A DNA stretch of 64,000 nucleotides, taken from positions 45,845 through 109,844 of the forward strand of contig NZ_KE384056.1 of NCBI RefSeq assembly GCF_000423585.1, given 5' to 3'. The position numbers and the translations under genes are program-made. This document shows, piece by piece, positions 32,441 to 42,343 of this stretch. The DNA comes from Salinimicrobium xinjiangense DSM 19287. GTDB lineage: Bacteria; Bacteroidota; Bacteroidia; Flavobacteriales; Flavobacteriaceae. The number at the start of each line of letters is the position of its first letter. Position 1 is the first letter of the stretch. The notes under the pieces are model-generated. The model did no database searches. It was not told the DNA's origin and saw only the letters and a program-made list of their open reading frames with translations.

Positions 32441-34240
32441 ATGACAGCTATTAAAAATATCGCGATTATCGCACACGTTGACCACGGGAAAACTACTTTG
32501 GTAGATAAGATCATGTATCATTGTCACCTCTTCCGGGAAAACGAAAATACCGGGGACTTGATTCTGGACAGTAATGACCAGGAACGGGAACGTGGGATCA
32601 CCATTACCTCAAAGAACGTATCGGTTAAATACAAGGATACAAAGATCAACATTATCGATACTCCGGGTCACGCCGACTTTGGAGGAGAGGTGGAAAGGGT
32701 ATTGAATATGGCCGATGGCGTACTTCTATTAGTTGATGCCTTTGAAGGACCTATGCCACAAACACGTTTTGTTCTTCAAAAGGCAATTAATCTTGGACTT
32801 AAACCTTGTGTGGTAATTAACAAGGTTGATAAACCAAATTGTACTCCCGAAGAAGTTCACGAAAAGGTTTTTGACCTTATGTTTGAACTTGGTGCCGAAG
32901 AATGGCAGCTTGATTTTCCTTCTGTTTATGGTTCTGCTTTAAACAATTGGATGAGTACAGATCCAAATGTGCAAACAGACAGTATTGAGCCTTTGCTTGA
33001 TATGGTTATAGAGCATATTCCTTCTCCAAAAGTAGAGACCGGAAGCCCTCAAATGTTGATCACTTCTCTGGATTTTTCTTCCTTTACGGGAAGGATTGCA
33101 ATTGGCCGTCTTCAGCGAGGAACTTTAAAAGAAGGCATGCAGGTGTCTCTGGTTAAACGTGACGGATCAATAAAAAAGACGAAGATAAAAGAGCTTTTTA
33201 CTTTTGAAGGACTTGGTCGTGCAAAGGTAAAGGAAGTAGTAGCCGGTGACATTTGTGCACTGGTGGGGCTTGAAGGTTTCGAGATTGGTGACACTGTTGC
33301 CGATATTGAAACTCCTGAAGGATTAAGAACAATTGCCATTGATGAGCCAACAATGAGCATGTTGTTCACTATAAATGATTCTCCTTTTTTCGGTAAAGAC
33401 GGAAAATTCGTTACCTCAAGACATATTAAGGAGCGTCTTATGAGAGAGCTGGAAAGAAACCTGGCTCTTCGAGTAGAAGAAACTAACAGTGCAGATAAAT
33501 TCCTGGTTTATGGCCGTGGGATCATGCACCTTTCTGTTTTGATCGAAACGATGAGAAGGGAAGGTTATGAACTGCAGATAGGTCAGCCACAGGTGATCAT
33601 TCGTGAAATTGACGGTGTGAAATGTGAGCCGGTGGAAGAGTTGACAATTGACCTGCCGGAAGTTGTTTCAGGAAAGGCAGTTGAAATGGTGACGGTTCGA
33701 AAAGGAGAGCTTCTTAGCATGGAAACAAAAGGGGAGCGAATGACCATTCAGTTCCTTATACCTTCCCGCGGAATTATAGGTTTGAGAAATCAGCTGTTAA
33801 CTGCTACTGCAGGGGAGGCAATCATGGCGCACCGCTTTAAGGAATACCAGCCTTTGAAAGGTGGAATTCCTGAAAGACAGAACGGATCCCTGATATCAAT
33901 GGAAAAAGGAAAAGCTATTCCATATTCTATTGACAAGTTACAGGACAGGGGACGTTTCTTCGTTGAGCCGGGAGAGGATATATATGAAGGTCAGGTGATT
34001 GGCGAAAACTCCCGCCAGGATGATATGGTAGTGAATATCACCAAAACCAAGAAGTTATCTAACGTACGCTCCTCGGGAGCAGATGACAAGGCGAAGATCG
34101 TTCCGGCAATTAAATTCTCTCTGGAAGAGGCGCTGGAATATATTCAGAAGGATGAATATGTAGAGGTAACTCCTAAACACATTCGTCTAAGAAAGATCTA
34201 CCTTACCGAAAATGACCGTAAGAGGAATAAGATCATTTAA
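32441..34240 (+). CDS. typA: Translational GTPase TypA/BipA
   Basis: 599 residues, full family length. G1 [14 protein letters not shown], switch with [29 protein letters not shown]. Domain II, the EF-G-like domain III ([20 protein letters not shown]) and the BipA-specific C-terminal part ([29 protein letters not shown]) all follow in order. It binds ribosomes and helps 50S assembly and translation under stress or cold. Monocistronic between its own -7 box and a strong terminator. Confidence 0.95.
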   Translation: MTAIKNIAIIAHVDHGKTTLVDKIMYHCHLFRENENTGDLILDSNDQERERGITITSKNVSVKYKDTKINIIDTPGHADFGGEVERVLNMADGVLLLVDAFEGPMPQTRFVLQKAINLGLKPCVVINKVDKPNCTPEEVHEKVFDLMFELGAEEWQLDFPSVYGSALNNWMSTDPNVQTDSIEPLLDMVIEHIPSPKVETGSPQMLITSLDFSSFTGRIAIGRLQRGTLKEGMQVSLVKRDGSIKKTKIKELFTFEGLGRAKVKEVVAGDICALVGLEGFEIGDTVADIETPEGLRTIAIDEPTMSMLFTINDSPFFGKDGKFVTSRHIKERLMRELERNLALRVEETNSADKFLVYGRGIMHLSVLIETMRREGYELQIGQPQVIIREIDGVKCEPVEELTIDLPEVVSGKAVEMVTVRKGELLSMETKGERMTIQFLIPSRGIIGLRNQLLTATAGEAIMAHRFKEYQPLKGGIPERQNGSLISMEKGKAIPYSIDKLQDRGRFFVEPGEDIYEGQVIGENSRQDDMVVNITKTKKLSNVRSSGADDKAKIVPAIKFSLEEALEYIQKDEYVEVTPKHIRLRKIYLTENDRKRNKII

Positions 34241-34259
34241 TTGAATAATAATTTATTAT

Positions 34260-34301
34260 AAGAGCTGTCAAAAATTGTATTTTTGGCAGCTCTTATTTTT
34301 T
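34260..34301 (+). terminator. Terminator of typA
   Basis: 16-bp stem AAGAGCTGTCAAAAAT/ATTTTTGGCAGCTCTT (one mismatch) followed by ATTTTTT. Confidence 0.9.
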
Positions 34302-34353
34302 AAACTATTGGGGTTTGTATCCCATCCTGAATCTTAAATTTAAAATTAGAATT

Positions 34354-34599
34354 ATGGAAATTCTCGGAATATCATATATTGAATGGTTTGGATATCTCGC
34401 ATCCTTTTTTGTGCTGCTGTCTTTCCTGATGCGAAATATTACGACCTTAAGATATGTCAACACATTAGGTTGTATGTTCTTTGTGATCTACGGCGTACTG
34501 CTGAATTCCTGGCCAATTATAATCACCAATGCGGCAATTATTCTGGTCAATATCTATTATCTGTTCGTCAATTGGAAAAAATCCGGAAGCCAGACTTAG
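34354..34599 (+). CDS. Small membrane protein, YgjV-like
   Basis: 81 residues from the ATG at 34354 (MEILGISYIEWFGYLAS); an in-frame TTG 39 bp upstream would only add a basic leader and overlaps no ribosome site. Three predicted membrane helices: WFGYLASFFVLLSFLM, TLGCMFFVIYGVLLN and IIITNAAIILVNIYYLF. The pattern (G-Y-x-A-S, LR-x-x-N-x-x-G, W/P-x-x-x-x-N) resembles the YgjV inner-membrane family and related short flavobacterial proteins. Function unknown. A heptamer-period array begins at its stop codon. Confidence 0.7.
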   Translation: MEILGISYIEWFGYLASFFVLLSFLMRNITTLRYVNTLGCMFFVIYGVLLNSWPIIITNAAIILVNIYYLFVNWKKSGSQT

Positions 34600-34676
34600 G
34601 AAGTACGAAGGCAGAAGTACGATTTTAGAAGTACGAATGTAGAATTACCAGGTACTAATTTAGAAATACGAATTAC
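34600..34676. repeat. Heptamer-period array (GAAGTAC type)
   Basis: About eleven 7-mers: GAAGTAC, GAAGGCA, GAAGTAC, GATTTTA, GAAGTAC, GAATGTA, GAATTAC, CAGGTAC, TAATTTA, GAAATAC, GAATTAC. Units vary but the 7-nt register holds throughout. Confidence 0.7.
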
Positions 34677-34681
34677 TATTG

Positions 34682-34716
34682 CCTCCCAAAAATGGCATTT
34701 TTGGGAGGTTTTTTTT
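34682..34716 (+). terminator. Strong intrinsic terminator
   Basis: CCTCCCAAAAATG/CATTTTTGGGAGG with a 1-nt centre and eight following T. Confidence 0.85.
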
Positions 34717-35278
34717 GCTGTTAATTTTATACCTCTTTGCGAACACATGCAGTTAGCGAAGCAATCTCCTGATGAGTAGCAGTCTTACCCTTTTTCCTAA
34801 AAATAAAGAGCATAACTTTAAAATTGGCAGATTGCTTCAGTCGCCTCCCGGCTTCTACCATTGACGTTTTTCTTTAGAAATTTATTTTCTCCCTTCGGTC
34901 GTTAAAAATTCGCTTTTTTCATAATTGTTCATTTTTTTGCTTGTCCAAAAAAACGAACCAAAAAAAGGACACTTTTTTGATAGGTGTTTCCGATTTTGCT
35001 CCCGCAAATCGGAACCGTTCTCCCCGGCTAAATTTTCTCCAAGGCTTCAAAAATTTTTAACGCCGGGGAAGCACTACACTTACAAAAAAGATACTCTGAA
35101 GGGAATATTGTATTATACAAGGAACAGACGTCATTTCCTACGCTAGAAATTTTTTTCAGAGGTCTCGCAATAACGGTAATAAAACAAGAGAGAAGACTGA
35201 TGGTCAGGGAAGAAAAAAATCCTTCAGGATGACAATTGTTTAAAAGTTGGAATTTGGTGCTTGAGATTTGGTGCTTGG
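34717..35278. other. Intergenic interspersed-repeat remnant
   Basis: No real gene. Parts such as GCGAACACATGCAGTTAGCG followed by AAGCAATCTC, and GTCTCGCAATAACGG near 35163, look like the imperfect ends of a common interspersed repeat of this bacterial group. A 73-codon frame (34925-35146) is basic, motif-free and not supported. The last ~30 bp (TTGGAAT, TTGGTGC, TTGAGAT, TTGGTGC) are again a 7-nt-period array. Confidence 0.45.
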
Positions 35279-35962
35279 TTATACCGTTTTTTGAATTACT
35301 TCAAATACTTTTTGTCCGTCGCACTTTAAGGTTTTGGATGGGTATTTTAGAAGCAGGGCGTAATCATGGGTAGCCATAAGAATTGTCTTTCCGTTTTTAC
35401 TGATCTGTTGCAATACCTCCATGATCTCTACAGAAGTCTGCGGATCAAGATTTCCGGTTGGCTCATCGGCAAGGATGAGTTCGGGATCGTTTAATAATGC
35501 CCGCGCAATGGCAATACGTTGTTGTTCTCCTCCCGAAAGCTGATAGGGATTCTTAAATCCTTTGGTGCCCATTCCGACTTTTTTCAATACTTCTTCGATC
35601 TTGGCGTCCATAGCTGCCTTGTCTTTCCAGCCGGTTGCCCTGAGGACGAAAAGCAGGTTCTCATTGACATTGCGGTCGTTGAGAAGTTTAAAATCCTGGA
35701 ACACCACACCGAGCTTCCGGCGTAGAAAGGGGATGTCTTTTTCTCTTAAAGTCCGTAGATCGTATTCTACAATATGGCCTTCTCCTTCGGTTAGCGGAAG
35801 ATCTCCGTAGAGGGTTTTCATAAAGCTACTCTTCCCGGTTCCAGTTTTACCAATGAGGTAAACAAATTCTCCTTTTTCAATCTCAATATTAACGTCAGAA
35901 AGAATTAATGTCTCCCTTTGATAAATGGCAGCATCTTTTAGGTGAAGAACAATGTCGGACAT
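35279..35962 (-). CDS. ftsE: Cell-division ABC transporter ATP-binding protein FtsE
   Basis: 227 residues, the normal length. Walker [11 protein letters not shown]-loop VFQDFKLL, signature [15 protein letters not shown], Walker [13 protein letters not shown], His switch MATHDYALL. The Q-loop DFKLL and compact length are FtsE-like. With FtsX it forms a membrane complex that links division to septal peptidoglycan hydrolases. No ftsX lies next to it; the FtsX-like permease at 47826 is of the LolC/E kind and need not be its partner. Confidence 0.88.
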   Translation of the reverse strand: MSDIVLHLKDAAIYQRETLILSDVNIEIEKGEFVYLIGKTGTGKSSFMKTLYGDLPLTEGEGHIVEYDLRTLREKDIPFLRRKLGVVFQDFKLLNDRNVNENLLFVLRATGWKDKAAMDAKIEEVLKKVGMGTKGFKNPYQLSGGEQQRIAIARALLNDPELILADEPTGNLDPQTSVEIMEVLQQISKNGKTILMATHDYALLLKYPSKTLKCDGQKVFEVIQKTV

Positions 35963-36127
35963 GTAAATTTTAAGTTTTGAGAGGTAAAAGTAAGAAAGAG
36001 AACGTAATTATTATGATTCGTGTTGCATTTCTTCTACCGAATTTTTCAGTAGAAAATTTTAGGTTTCATTTAACGCCTGTATATAATTTATCCTGCAGGA
36101 TGCGCGTTATTACCAAAGAGTTTCTTA

Positions 36128-36135
36128 TATCTTTG
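36128..36135 (+). promoter_or_regulatory. -7 box of the TPR/outer-membrane pair
   Basis: TATCTTTG, perfect TAnnTTTG, 25 bp before the ATG at 36161. Confidence 0.45.
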
Positions 36136-36160
36136 AATCATCAACAAACAATACCTACGA

Positions 36161-39100
36161 ATGAAACAATACAAAACCTGCTTATTTGTTGGTTTCTTTT
36201 TTCTGTTCTTTTCCGGATTCTCTCAACAATCTGCCATTCAGACCAATGAACTGGCCGATTATCACCGGGCATTGGAACTTTACAACAATCAGCAATATCT
36301 TGCCGCTCAGACTTTATTTGATGAAGTAAAGGACAAAGTGGATGACGAAAGAATCCAGGCGAATTCTGCCTATTATATAGCAAATGCTGCAATTCGTCTC
36401 AATCAACCCGGAGCAGATAAGCTCATGGAAGATTTTGTGCAACGTTATCCTACCAGTACAAAAACAAATGCCGCCTTCCTGGATGTGGCCGATTATTACT
36501 TTGAGACGGGAAAGTATTCCCTGGCGCGTAAGTGGTATGATACTGTAGACCAGAGAAACCTGAGCAAAGCCGAAAAAGAAAGATTTAATTTCAATAATGG
36601 TTATGCTTACTTCCGTGCAAATCAACCCGAAGAAGCTAAAGAATACTTCAATAAAGTAACAGATTCGAAAAAGTACGGTTCGCAGGCGAAATATTACCTG
36701 GGCTTTATGGCTTATGAAGGGGATGATTATGAGCAGGCAAATGCACTTTTTGAGGAGGTACAGGACAACCAGCGCTATGAAGAAGACCTTTCCTATTTCC
36801 AGGCCGATATGAACTTCAAGCAGGGAAATTTTGAGAAGGCCATTGAATTAGGACTGGAACAATTACCTCGGGCAGATCGTCGGGATAAGTCTGAACTCAA
36901 TAAGATCATTGGAGAAAGCTATTTTAATCTTGGTCAGTACGAAAAAGCCATTCCTTATTTAAAGGAATATCAGGGGCAAAGAGGGAAGTGGAACAATACC
37001 GACTATTATCAGTTGGGTTACGCCTATTTTCAGCAGGGAGATTATGAGGCTGCAATTTCAGAATTCAATAAGATCATTGACGGGACCAATGCAGTGGCTC
37101 AAAACGCCTACTACCATTTGGCGCAGTCATATCTAAAGACAGATAAAAAACAGCAGGCGCTGAATGCATTTAAAAATGCCAGTGAAATGGATTTCAATGA
37201 GGAGATCAAAGCCGATGCAGCACTTAATTATGCAAAACTGAGCTATGAGATTGGAAATAACTATGCGAGTACACCACAGGTTTTATTAAATTACCTGGAG
37301 GCTTACCCGAATTCTCCTGCAAAAGAAGAGATCAACGGGTTACTTATCAATTCCTTTATAACCTCCAAAAATTATGAAGAAGCGATGCGACTGCTTAAAG
37401 GCAACCGCAACTTCCAGAATAATGTAGTTTACCAGCAGGTAGCCCTTTACAGGGGAATAGAATTATTTAATGAAGGGAATTACCGGGAGGCAAATGAATA
37501 TTTTGACATGGCTCTTAGTGAAAGACGAGATCCAAAGATCACTGCCCTGGCCACTTTCTGGAAAGCCGAAAGTGATTTTAATCTTCGTAATTACAGGGAT
37601 GCGCTGTTAGGATACCGTGAATTTAGCGGCATGAGTGGAGCCAGAGGCGTTTCGGAAATGGAGAACCTGGATTACAACATTGGCTATGCGTATTTCAAAC
37701 AAAAGGATTATGGTCGTGCCATTGAATTTTTTAAACGTTATGCAAATGATTCCGGTAAAGATCGTTCAAGAAGGAACGATGCGTACGTGAGACTTGGTGA
37801 CAGTCATTTTGTTAACAGCAGCTACTGGCCTGCCATGGAAGCTTATAATGCGGCCATTGAACTCAATGGTTCCCAAAATGATTACGCCTCCTTTCAAAAA
37901 GCCATAAGCTACGGATTTGTACAGCGTAACGATACTAAAATTTCTGAACTCAATGAATTCCTTCGGAAGTTTCCACGTTCTTCATACAGAGATGACGCAG
38001 CCTATGAACTGGGAAATACCTATGTAGCTATGAACAACACCTCTAAGGGTATGGAAGCTTATAACCGGCTTATAAGAGATGTGCCCGGAAGCCCATTTGT
38101 GCCCCAGGCCTTATTAAAACAGGGATTGATCTACTATAACAATGATCAGGGAAATCAGGCTCTTGATAAGCTGAAAAAAGTGGTAGCCGATTATCCAAAT
38201 TCTGCTGAAGCTGTGCAGGCCGTAAGTACTGCCAGATTGATCTATGTGGATCTGGGAAGGACAGATGAATATGCCAACTGGGTGAAGAACCTGGATTTTG
38301 TTGAAGTAACTGATGCCGATCTTGATAATACCACTTTTGAAGCTGCAGAAAAGCAGTATAAGGAAAATAATACTTCAGCAGCTATTACTGCCTTAGAGAA
38401 ATACCTTAATTCTTTTCCCAACGGGATACATGCGGTACAGGCGAACTTTTACCTGGGGCAGTTGTATTTTAGGGAAGGAAATAAGCAGAAAAGTATTCCG
38501 CATTACAAGTATGTGATTGGCAGATCCTCTTCGGAATATCTGGAGCAGGCATTGGCGCGACTTTCTGAAGTATATCTAGAAAACAGGAATTATTTTGAGG
38601 CCATTCCGTTGCTTAAGCGTCTGGAGGTAGAGGCATCGTACCCTCAAAATACCATTTTTGCCCAGTCAAACCTCATGAAGTCATACCTGGAAGGGGAAAA
38701 ATATACTGAAGCAGTAACCTATGCAGAGAAGGTGCTTGCCAATCCCGATGCCGAGATGAGTGCCAAAAATGATGCCCAGGTGATCATTGCCAGAGCAGCG
38801 ATGCGCACAGGAAATGAGGACCGTGCCAAACGTGCCTATGCCGAAGTACAAAAAACTGCAAAGGGAGAATTAGCTGCCGAAGCCCTGTATTACGACGCTT
38901 ATTTCAAACATAAGGCGGGTAACTATCAGGCTTCAAATGATGCAGTACAAAGATTAGCTAAAGACTATTCGGGTTATAAACTATACGGAGCAAAAGGTCT
39001 TGTACTTATGGCTAAAAACTTTTACCAGCTGGGAGATGCTTATCAGGCTACCTACATCCTTGACAATGTGATCAAAAATTTCACGCAGTTCCCCGATGTG

Positions 39101-39181
39101 GTGCAGGAAGCGAAACAGGAACTCAGCCGAATTAAAGCCCAGGAAGCAAAAACCAATGCTTCTGTAGAAACAAACAATTAA
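36161..39181 (+). CDS. Large periplasmic tetratricopeptide-repeat protein
   Basis: 1006 residues with a signal peptide (ending FSGFSQQ). Nearly the whole chain is degenerate TPR/Sel1-like helical pairs (e.g. YHRALELYNNQQYLAAQTLF; AIPYLKEYQGQRGKWNNTDY; EAYNAAIELNGSQNDYAS), more than 20 repeats. Such proteins scaffold envelope complexes. The next gene, 20 bp downstream, encodes an outer-membrane barrel protein, a pairing I believe is conserved in flavobacteria, so the two probably act together at the outer membrane. I do not assign it to BamD or to the gliding/type IX components. Confidence 0.85.
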   Translation: MKQYKTCLFVGFFFLFFSGFSQQSAIQTNELADYHRALELYNNQQYLAAQTLFDEVKDKVDDERIQANSAYYIANAAIRLNQPGADKLMEDFVQRYPTSTKTNAAFLDVADYYFETGKYSLARKWYDTVDQRNLSKAEKERFNFNNGYAYFRANQPEEAKEYFNKVTDSKKYGSQAKYYLGFMAYEGDDYEQANALFEEVQDNQRYEEDLSYFQADMNFKQGNFEKAIELGLEQLPRADRRDKSELNKIIGESYFNLGQYEKAIPYLKEYQGQRGKWNNTDYYQLGYAYFQQGDYEAAISEFNKIIDGTNAVAQNAYYHLAQSYLKTDKKQQALNAFKNASEMDFNEEIKADAALNYAKLSYEIGNNYASTPQVLLNYLEAYPNSPAKEEINGLLINSFITSKNYEEAMRLLKGNRNFQNNVVYQQVALYRGIELFNEGNYREANEYFDMALSERRDPKITALATFWKAESDFNLRNYRDALLGYREFSGMSGARGVSEMENLDYNIGYAYFKQKDYGRAIEFFKRYANDSGKDRSRRNDAYVRLGDSHFVNSSYWPAMEAYNAAIELNGSQNDYASFQKAISYGFVQRNDTKISELNEFLRKFPRSSYRDDAAYELGNTYVAMNNTSKGMEAYNRLIRDVPGSPFVPQALLKQGLIYYNNDQGNQALDKLKKVVADYPNSAEAVQAVSTARLIYVDLGRTDEYANWVKNLDFVEVTDADLDNTTFEAAEKQYKENNTSAAITALEKYLNSFPNGIHAVQANFYLGQLYFREGNKQKSIPHYKYVIGRSSSEYLEQALARLSEVYLENRNYFEAIPLLKRLEVEASYPQNTIFAQSNLMKSYLEGEKYTEAVTYAEKVLANPDAEMSAKNDAQVIIARAAMRTGNEDRAKRAYAEVQKTAKGELAAEALYYDAYFKHKAGNYQASNDAVQRLAKDYSGYKLYGAKGLVLMAKNFYQLGDAYQATYILDNVIKNFTQFPDVVQEAKQELSRIKAQEAKTNASVETNN

Positions 39182-39201
39182 AGATACATAATAGCCTTCC
39201 C

Positions 39202-40920
39202 ATGAAAATCAATTCATTAAGTGTATTTATTCTATGTTTATTTTTTACAGCTTTTTCATTTGCCCAGGATCTGGGCAGTGAAACTGTAGAAGTAGTAAAA
39301 CCCTATACTCCCAGTGTTAGTGACGCTCCCAAGATCAAGGAAACTCCAAAGATCACAGACTCTGTGAACCTGGAGAAAAGACCTGTGCAGTACAGTATTT
39401 TTTCTTTTCCGGTAGCCTCAACCTTTTCGCCTGCAAAAGGAAGAGCAACTACAGTGGAACGTCAAAGGCCACCAAAACTTTTTGATAATTATATCACCCT
39501 TGGATTTGGAACCTACACCAGTGCCCTGGCGGAGTTTTACAGTAATTTTGAAGTGAATCGGACAGATAACTTCGGAATATTCCTTAACCACAATTCGGCC
39601 CAGGGAGGGATCGACGGAGTGATCTATGATGATCATTATTATGATACCGATCTAAAACTGAATTATTCCTCCCGTAACAGGGATCTTATCTGGAATATTG
39701 ATTTTGGAGCAGAACACCAGCAATACAACTGGTACGGGTTGGAACCCACACTTGCTTCCGAAATTCCGGATTTTGAGCCCCAGCATAATTTTTATAGCGT
39801 TTACACCGGGGGAGAAGTAAACTGGGACAAATCTTTTTTCGACAGGGCCGAAGCCAGGTACCGGTTTTTTGGAGATGATCAGGGTTCAGCAGAGCACAGG
39901 ATAAGAGTAAAACCTACTTTGGAATTACCCATAGGAGGAGAGCTATTTAAAACTGATCTTATTTTTGATTATGTCAACGGAAGCTTTGATCGCAATTATT
40001 TTGAGGAGGAGAATATAAATTATAGTATAATGAATGCCGGCTTGCAATCAAGTTTACTCGTTTTAAGAGATGACCTTACACTTAATCTAGGAGCAGCTAT
40101 CTTTTACAGCTACGATTCAGAAAATAGTGACGGCGGAGTATATGTTTATCCCCAGGTCACTGCCAGTTACCGAATGGCCGGAGATTACTTTATAGGATAT
40201 GCAGGTTTGGAAGGAGAGCTAAGGCAAAACAGCTATTATGAATTAGCTCAACAAAATCCTTTTGTGTCACCAACTCTTGACATCAAACCAACAGACAGGC
40301 AGTATGATGCCTATGTGGGAGCAAAAGGCAAGCTTTCAAACAGTATAGGTTACAATGTGAGAACAAACTATACGGCTGAAGATTTTAAACCTTTATTCAG
40401 GGCCAATCCTAATACCCGGGAAGGCGAAGATTATATGTATGGAAATTCATTTGATGTGGTGTATGATATAGTGAATACGATCTCAGCGTTTGGAGAACTG
40501 AATTTTGATGTACGCCGAAATCTCAATTTAAGGCTTAATGCATCCTATTTCGTCTATGATACAGATGAGCAGCAGGAAGCCTGGAATCTTCCCGAATATG
40601 AAGCCAATGCTATGATGGATTGGCAAATTACCCCAAAATGGTCAGCAGGGGCCAATCTTTTCCTCGTAGGAGAACGTAAAGAGGCAGTTATGGGTTACAA
40701 TGAAGCAGGAGAAGGAGAATACACGGTTTCCGGTATTTCTGATCTGGACGCCTATCTTGATCTGAATGCTAAACTCGGCTATAGATTCAATGACAGGCTT
40801 TCCATTTTCGCAAGAGGACACAATCTCCTGGGAGATAACTATGAAAAATGGCGAAATTATCCGGTCCTGGGGCTTCAGGTAATGGCTGGAGCGACCTATA
40901 AGTTTGACTTTGGAAGATAA
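39202..40920 (+). CDS. Outer-membrane beta-barrel protein (TonB-receptor-like) paired with the TPR protein
   Basis: 572 residues. Signal peptide (ending FSFAQD), then a Pro/Lys linker (VVKPYTPSVSDAPKIKETPK) and a barrel of many amphipathic aromatic strands (LKLNYSSRNRDLIWNIDFGA; RLNASYFVYDTDEQ), with YEKWRNYPVLGLQVMAGATY near the end and a terminal KFDFGR. No plug domain is visible, so it is not a full TonB-dependent receptor. Starts 20 bp after the TPR gene, so co-transcribed, and a clear terminator follows at 40936. Ligand or role unknown. Confidence 0.8.
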   Translation: MKINSLSVFILCLFFTAFSFAQDLGSETVEVVKPYTPSVSDAPKIKETPKITDSVNLEKRPVQYSIFSFPVASTFSPAKGRATTVERQRPPKLFDNYITLGFGTYTSALAEFYSNFEVNRTDNFGIFLNHNSAQGGIDGVIYDDHYYDTDLKLNYSSRNRDLIWNIDFGAEHQQYNWYGLEPTLASEIPDFEPQHNFYSVYTGGEVNWDKSFFDRAEARYRFFGDDQGSAEHRIRVKPTLELPIGGELFKTDLIFDYVNGSFDRNYFEEENINYSIMNAGLQSSLLVLRDDLTLNLGAAIFYSYDSENSDGGVYVYPQVTASYRMAGDYFIGYAGLEGELRQNSYYELAQQNPFVSPTLDIKPTDRQYDAYVGAKGKLSNSIGYNVRTNYTAEDFKPLFRANPNTREGEDYMYGNSFDVVYDIVNTISAFGELNFDVRRNLNLRLNASYFVYDTDEQQEAWNLPEYEANAMMDWQITPKWSAGANLFLVGERKEAVMGYNEAGEGEYTVSGISDLDAYLDLNAKLGYRFNDRLSIFARGHNLLGDNYEKWRNYPVLGLQVMAGATYKFDFGR

Positions 40921-40935
40921 ATTTAGTTTTTTTTT

Positions 40936-40962
40936 GAAAACCGGCTTTTGGCCGGTTTTCTT
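40936..40962 (+). terminator. Terminator of the TPR/outer-membrane operon
   Basis: GAAAACCGGC, TTTT loop, GCCGGTTTTC. Confidence 0.85.
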
Positions 40963-41130
40963 GTTTTGGGCCGGTTCGGCAAAGGTTAATTCATCCTTAA
41001 CAATTACATAACATTGAAATAAAAAAGGATTATTAGAGAAGTATGTAATATTGCAGCTCGAAAAAATTGATAAGAAAACCGTATTTTTTCGCAGATTTTA
41101 AAAATTATCACTGATTTTTTTATTTTAAAA

Positions 41131-42270
41131 ATGGCAAAAAGTAAAAAGTTTACCCGCACAAAAAGGAACAGGCCTTATTTAAATGTCCTGGATTTTATGG
41201 TACAGGAAAAGACCTTCCTCGCCATTGTTATTATAGGTCTGGTACTGGCCGGAATTTTGAGCGGATACGGGCAGGCAGGAATGTGGCTCGGCTTCTTTTT
41301 CGCTGCTTACGCGACTGTAGCGAATGACAGTATACAATCCCTGGGGACTTTTATTGAAAGTAATAAAGAGAGAAAATGGTGGGTGATGTGGATCTTCATT
41401 GGAACCATATTTCTCGCGGTAGTTACCTTCAGCTGGATCTATTTCGATGGGGATGTGACCTATCAACGCCTTCTGAAACCTGACGGGACCACAAAATATC
41501 CCCACCCCGAGAACTTTAGCTTTTTCCAGATCATTGCTCCTTTAGTTCTTCTCATTCTTACCAGGTTAAGAATGCCGGTATCCACTACATTTTTAATTTT
41601 AAGTGTTTTTAGTGCCGATACCTCGGGAATTACTTCGGTAGTATTTAAGTCCTGGACGGGTTATATTATGGCCTTTGTACTTTCTTTTCTTGTATGGTAT
41701 CTCTCCTATAATACGATCAAGAAATATTTTAAAAGCCGTAAGTTTAATAAAAGCTGGAGCGTAGTACAGTGGATTGTGAGTGGTACTCTTTGGGGAGTAT
41801 GGGTGATGCAGGATGGAGCTAATATCGCTGTTTTCCTTCCCCGTCAACTTGATCTTTTTCAATTTCTTGTGTTTTCTCTAACTATTTTTGCAGGTTTGGG
41901 ACTCTTATTTTACCTAAGAGGAGATAAGATCCAGCAGGTGGTGAGTGAAAAGGCAAGGATCTCAGATGTCAGGGCTGCAACTCTTGTAGATGCTACCTAT
42001 GTAATTCTGTTGATCTATAAATTATTCATTAGTACAGTGCCTATGTCAACAACCTGGGTATTCCTGGGGGTTATTGGAGGTAGAGAAATTGCCGTGAGTC
42101 TTGCACGTACTAAAAAAGGTAAAAAGCATCGTAAGAAAGCGGGTAGAATGATCTTTAAAGACTTCTCCTATGCAATGATCGGATTGTTCATTTCCATCGC
42201 CCTTGCTGCAGGAGCCAATGCCGATATCCGTGAAACAATAGGTGATGCCATCATAGGGTGGTTTTCATAA
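41131..42270 (+). CDS. Pit-like inorganic phosphate transporter family membrane protein
   Basis: 379 residues, about 8-9 membrane helices. Two inverted-repeat signatures of the PiT (PF01384) family are recognisable: the ANDSIQSLGTF motif (residues ~65, like GANDVANAFG) and WGVWVMQDGANIAVFLPR (~230), each followed by a P-x-STT motif (MPVSTTFLILSVFS and VPMSTTWVFLGVIGGRE). The long first basic segment (KKFTRTKRNRPY) and the helix spacing differ from classical Pit proteins, so the ion could be other than phosphate. Inner membrane. Own terminator at 42292. Confidence 0.75.
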   Translation: MAKSKKFTRTKRNRPYLNVLDFMVQEKTFLAIVIIGLVLAGILSGYGQAGMWLGFFFAAYATVANDSIQSLGTFIESNKERKWWVMWIFIGTIFLAVVTFSWIYFDGDVTYQRLLKPDGTTKYPHPENFSFFQIIAPLVLLILTRLRMPVSTTFLILSVFSADTSGITSVVFKSWTGYIMAFVLSFLVWYLSYNTIKKYFKSRKFNKSWSVVQWIVSGTLWGVWVMQDGANIAVFLPRQLDLFQFLVFSLTIFAGLGLLFYLRGDKIQQVVSEKARISDVRAATLVDATYVILLIYKLFISTVPMSTTWVFLGVIGGREIAVSLARTKKGKKHRKKAGRMIFKDFSYAMIGLFISIALAAGANADIRETIGDAIIGWFS

Positions 42271-42291
42271 ACAGTAAGTACAATAATTAAG

Positions 42292-42319
42292 AAATGCGCT
42301 CCGGTTTGGAGCGCATTTT
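42292..42319 (+). terminator. Terminator after the Pit-like gene
   Basis: AAATGCGCTCC, GGTTT loop, GGAGCGCATTTT. Confidence 0.85.
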
Positions 42320-42343
42320 CTATTTTTACCCAAATTTAAAATA

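Noticed and set aside
34925-35146. 73-codon basic frame
   Set aside because: Low-complexity, Lys/Phe-rich, no start context; part of an interspersed intergenic repeat.
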